Shown piece by piece: positions 12,157 through 12,438 of a stretch of 12,438 nt of DNA. Where the stretch lies: positions 1-12,438 of the forward strand of contig CALAZW010000033.1 of NCBI GenBank assembly GCA_937926545.1, in the 5' to 3' direction. Position 1 is the stretch's first letter, and each line of letters begins with the position of its first letter. The position numbers were made by a program, and so were the translations under genes. The notes beneath the pieces are model-generated. The model saw only the letters and a program-made list of their open reading frames with translations. It made no database searches and was not told the origin of the DNA. This stretch comes from an uncultured Helcococcus sp. (GTDB lineage: Bacteria > Bacillota > Clostridia > Tissierellales > Peptoniphilaceae).

Positions 12157-12438
12157 TTAGGCCCCAAAGGAACTGTTACTTATGGACTTATAAAGGTTGG
12201 CATAGGCTCCATTTTTAGCCAGTAGCTCTTGATGGTTACCACTTTCCTCTATTCCATTCTCAGTTAAGACTAAAATCTTATCTGAATTAATAATTGTCGA
12301 TAATCTATGGGCTATGGTTATAGTTGTCCTTCCATGGGACAATTCTTCTAGAGACTTTTGTACTAATCTTTCACTCTTATTATCTAGGGCCGATGTGGCC
12401 TCATCTAAAATAAGAATAGGCGGATTTTTCAAAAATAC
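12157..12438 (-). CDS. ABC exporter, C-terminal part of the nucleotide-binding domain (cut by window edge)
   Basis: Only the last 93 codons are visible; the frame is open at base 12438 and continues beyond it, so the true start is outside. VFLKNPPILILDEATSALD shows the Walker B motif with catalytic Glu and the D-loop. TITIAHRLSTI has the switch (H-loop) His. The end, ENGIEESGNHQELLAKNGAYANLY, is the usual tail of fused membrane-plus-ATPase exporters of the MsbA/MdlB/LmrA type (ABC type I exporters). Walker A, signature motif and membrane domain must lie upstream. The substrate (drug, lipid or peptide) cannot be told. A TTG at 12432 is not a real start, since the codons before it also match the family. 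The TAA is at 12159-12157. Confidence 0.9.
   Translation of the reverse strand, partial: VFLKNPPILILDEATSALDNKSERLVQKSLEELSHGRTTITIAHRLSTIINSDKILVLTENGIEESGNHQELLAKNGAYANLYKSISNSSFGA

Noticed and set aside
12125..12165. Terminator between the ABC exporter and the J-domain gene
   Set aside because: Only short stems (GGCCT/AGGCT or CCTAA/TTAGG, 5 pairs) can form and no T-run follows.
1..12438. tRNA, rRNA, CRISPR array, insertion sequence, attachment site or replication origin
   Set aside because: No cloverleaf, conserved rRNA segment, regularly spaced repeats, transposase motif with terminal inverted repeats, or DnaA-box cluster was seen on either strand by eye.

Overview
The window is AT-rich DNA, roughly 60-65% AT by eye. 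It has AGA/ATA-rich codons, strong AGGAG-type ribosome binding sites and TGA used as stop. This suggests a low-GC Gram-positive bacterium of the Clostridia/Tissierellia kind, probably an anaerobe. That placement is inference from composition and gene families; no rRNA or marker gene is present. All protein genes except the first lie on the minus strand, so the right edge is upstream for most of the window.

Layout. Positions 1-1053 hold two convergent GNAT acetyltransferases separated by a hairpin terminator. Positions 1220-1699 hold an XRE-type regulator with two membrane segments, interrupted by an in-frame TAG at codon 18 inside its DNA-binding domain. Positions 1700-1870 are non-coding, with small repeats and possible promoters. 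Positions 1933-7507 are a compact seven-gene pyrimidine operon, transcribed pyrB-pyrI-pyrC-pyrF-pyrK-pyrD-pyrE and closed by a strong terminator at 1881-1913. Positions 7569-8690 encode a membrane-anchored class A beta-lactamase-fold serine hydrolase. Positions 8701-9639 encode a fused methionine sulfoxide reductase MsrAB. Positions 9650-11263 encode a CPA1 cation/proton antiporter with two C-terminal RCK_C-like repeats. Positions 11302-12096 encode a membrane-anchored protein with a C-terminal J domain. From 12157 to the right edge is the 3' end of an ABC exporter.

How the genes work together. The pyr operon covers every step from carbamoyl phosphate to UMP: ATCase catalytic and regulatory chains, dihydroorotase, NAD-linked class 1B dihydroorotate dehydrogenase with its PyrK electron-transfer subunit, OPRTase and OMP decarboxylase. 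Carbamoyl phosphate synthase, pyrR and a uracil permease are absent from the window. Genes overlap or sit within about 12 bases, with most ribosome binding sites inside the preceding gene. Antiporter, msrAB and hydrolase are also tightly packed and lead into the pyr operon without an obvious terminator.

Most notable regulatory structure. The 60 bases before pyrB can form a 19-pair hairpin whose 3' arm contains the pyrB Shine-Dalgarno sequence. Two candidate promoters would include or exclude the 5' arm, so read-through or upstream-initiated RNA could be translationally shut while the proximal transcript stays open. Other points of interest are the nonsense codon in the regulator, a perfect 32-base palindrome over the end of the J-domain gene, and the domain order of that J-domain protein. 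I see no clearly new multi-gene defence or metabolic system, and no tRNA, rRNA, CRISPR array or insertion sequence.
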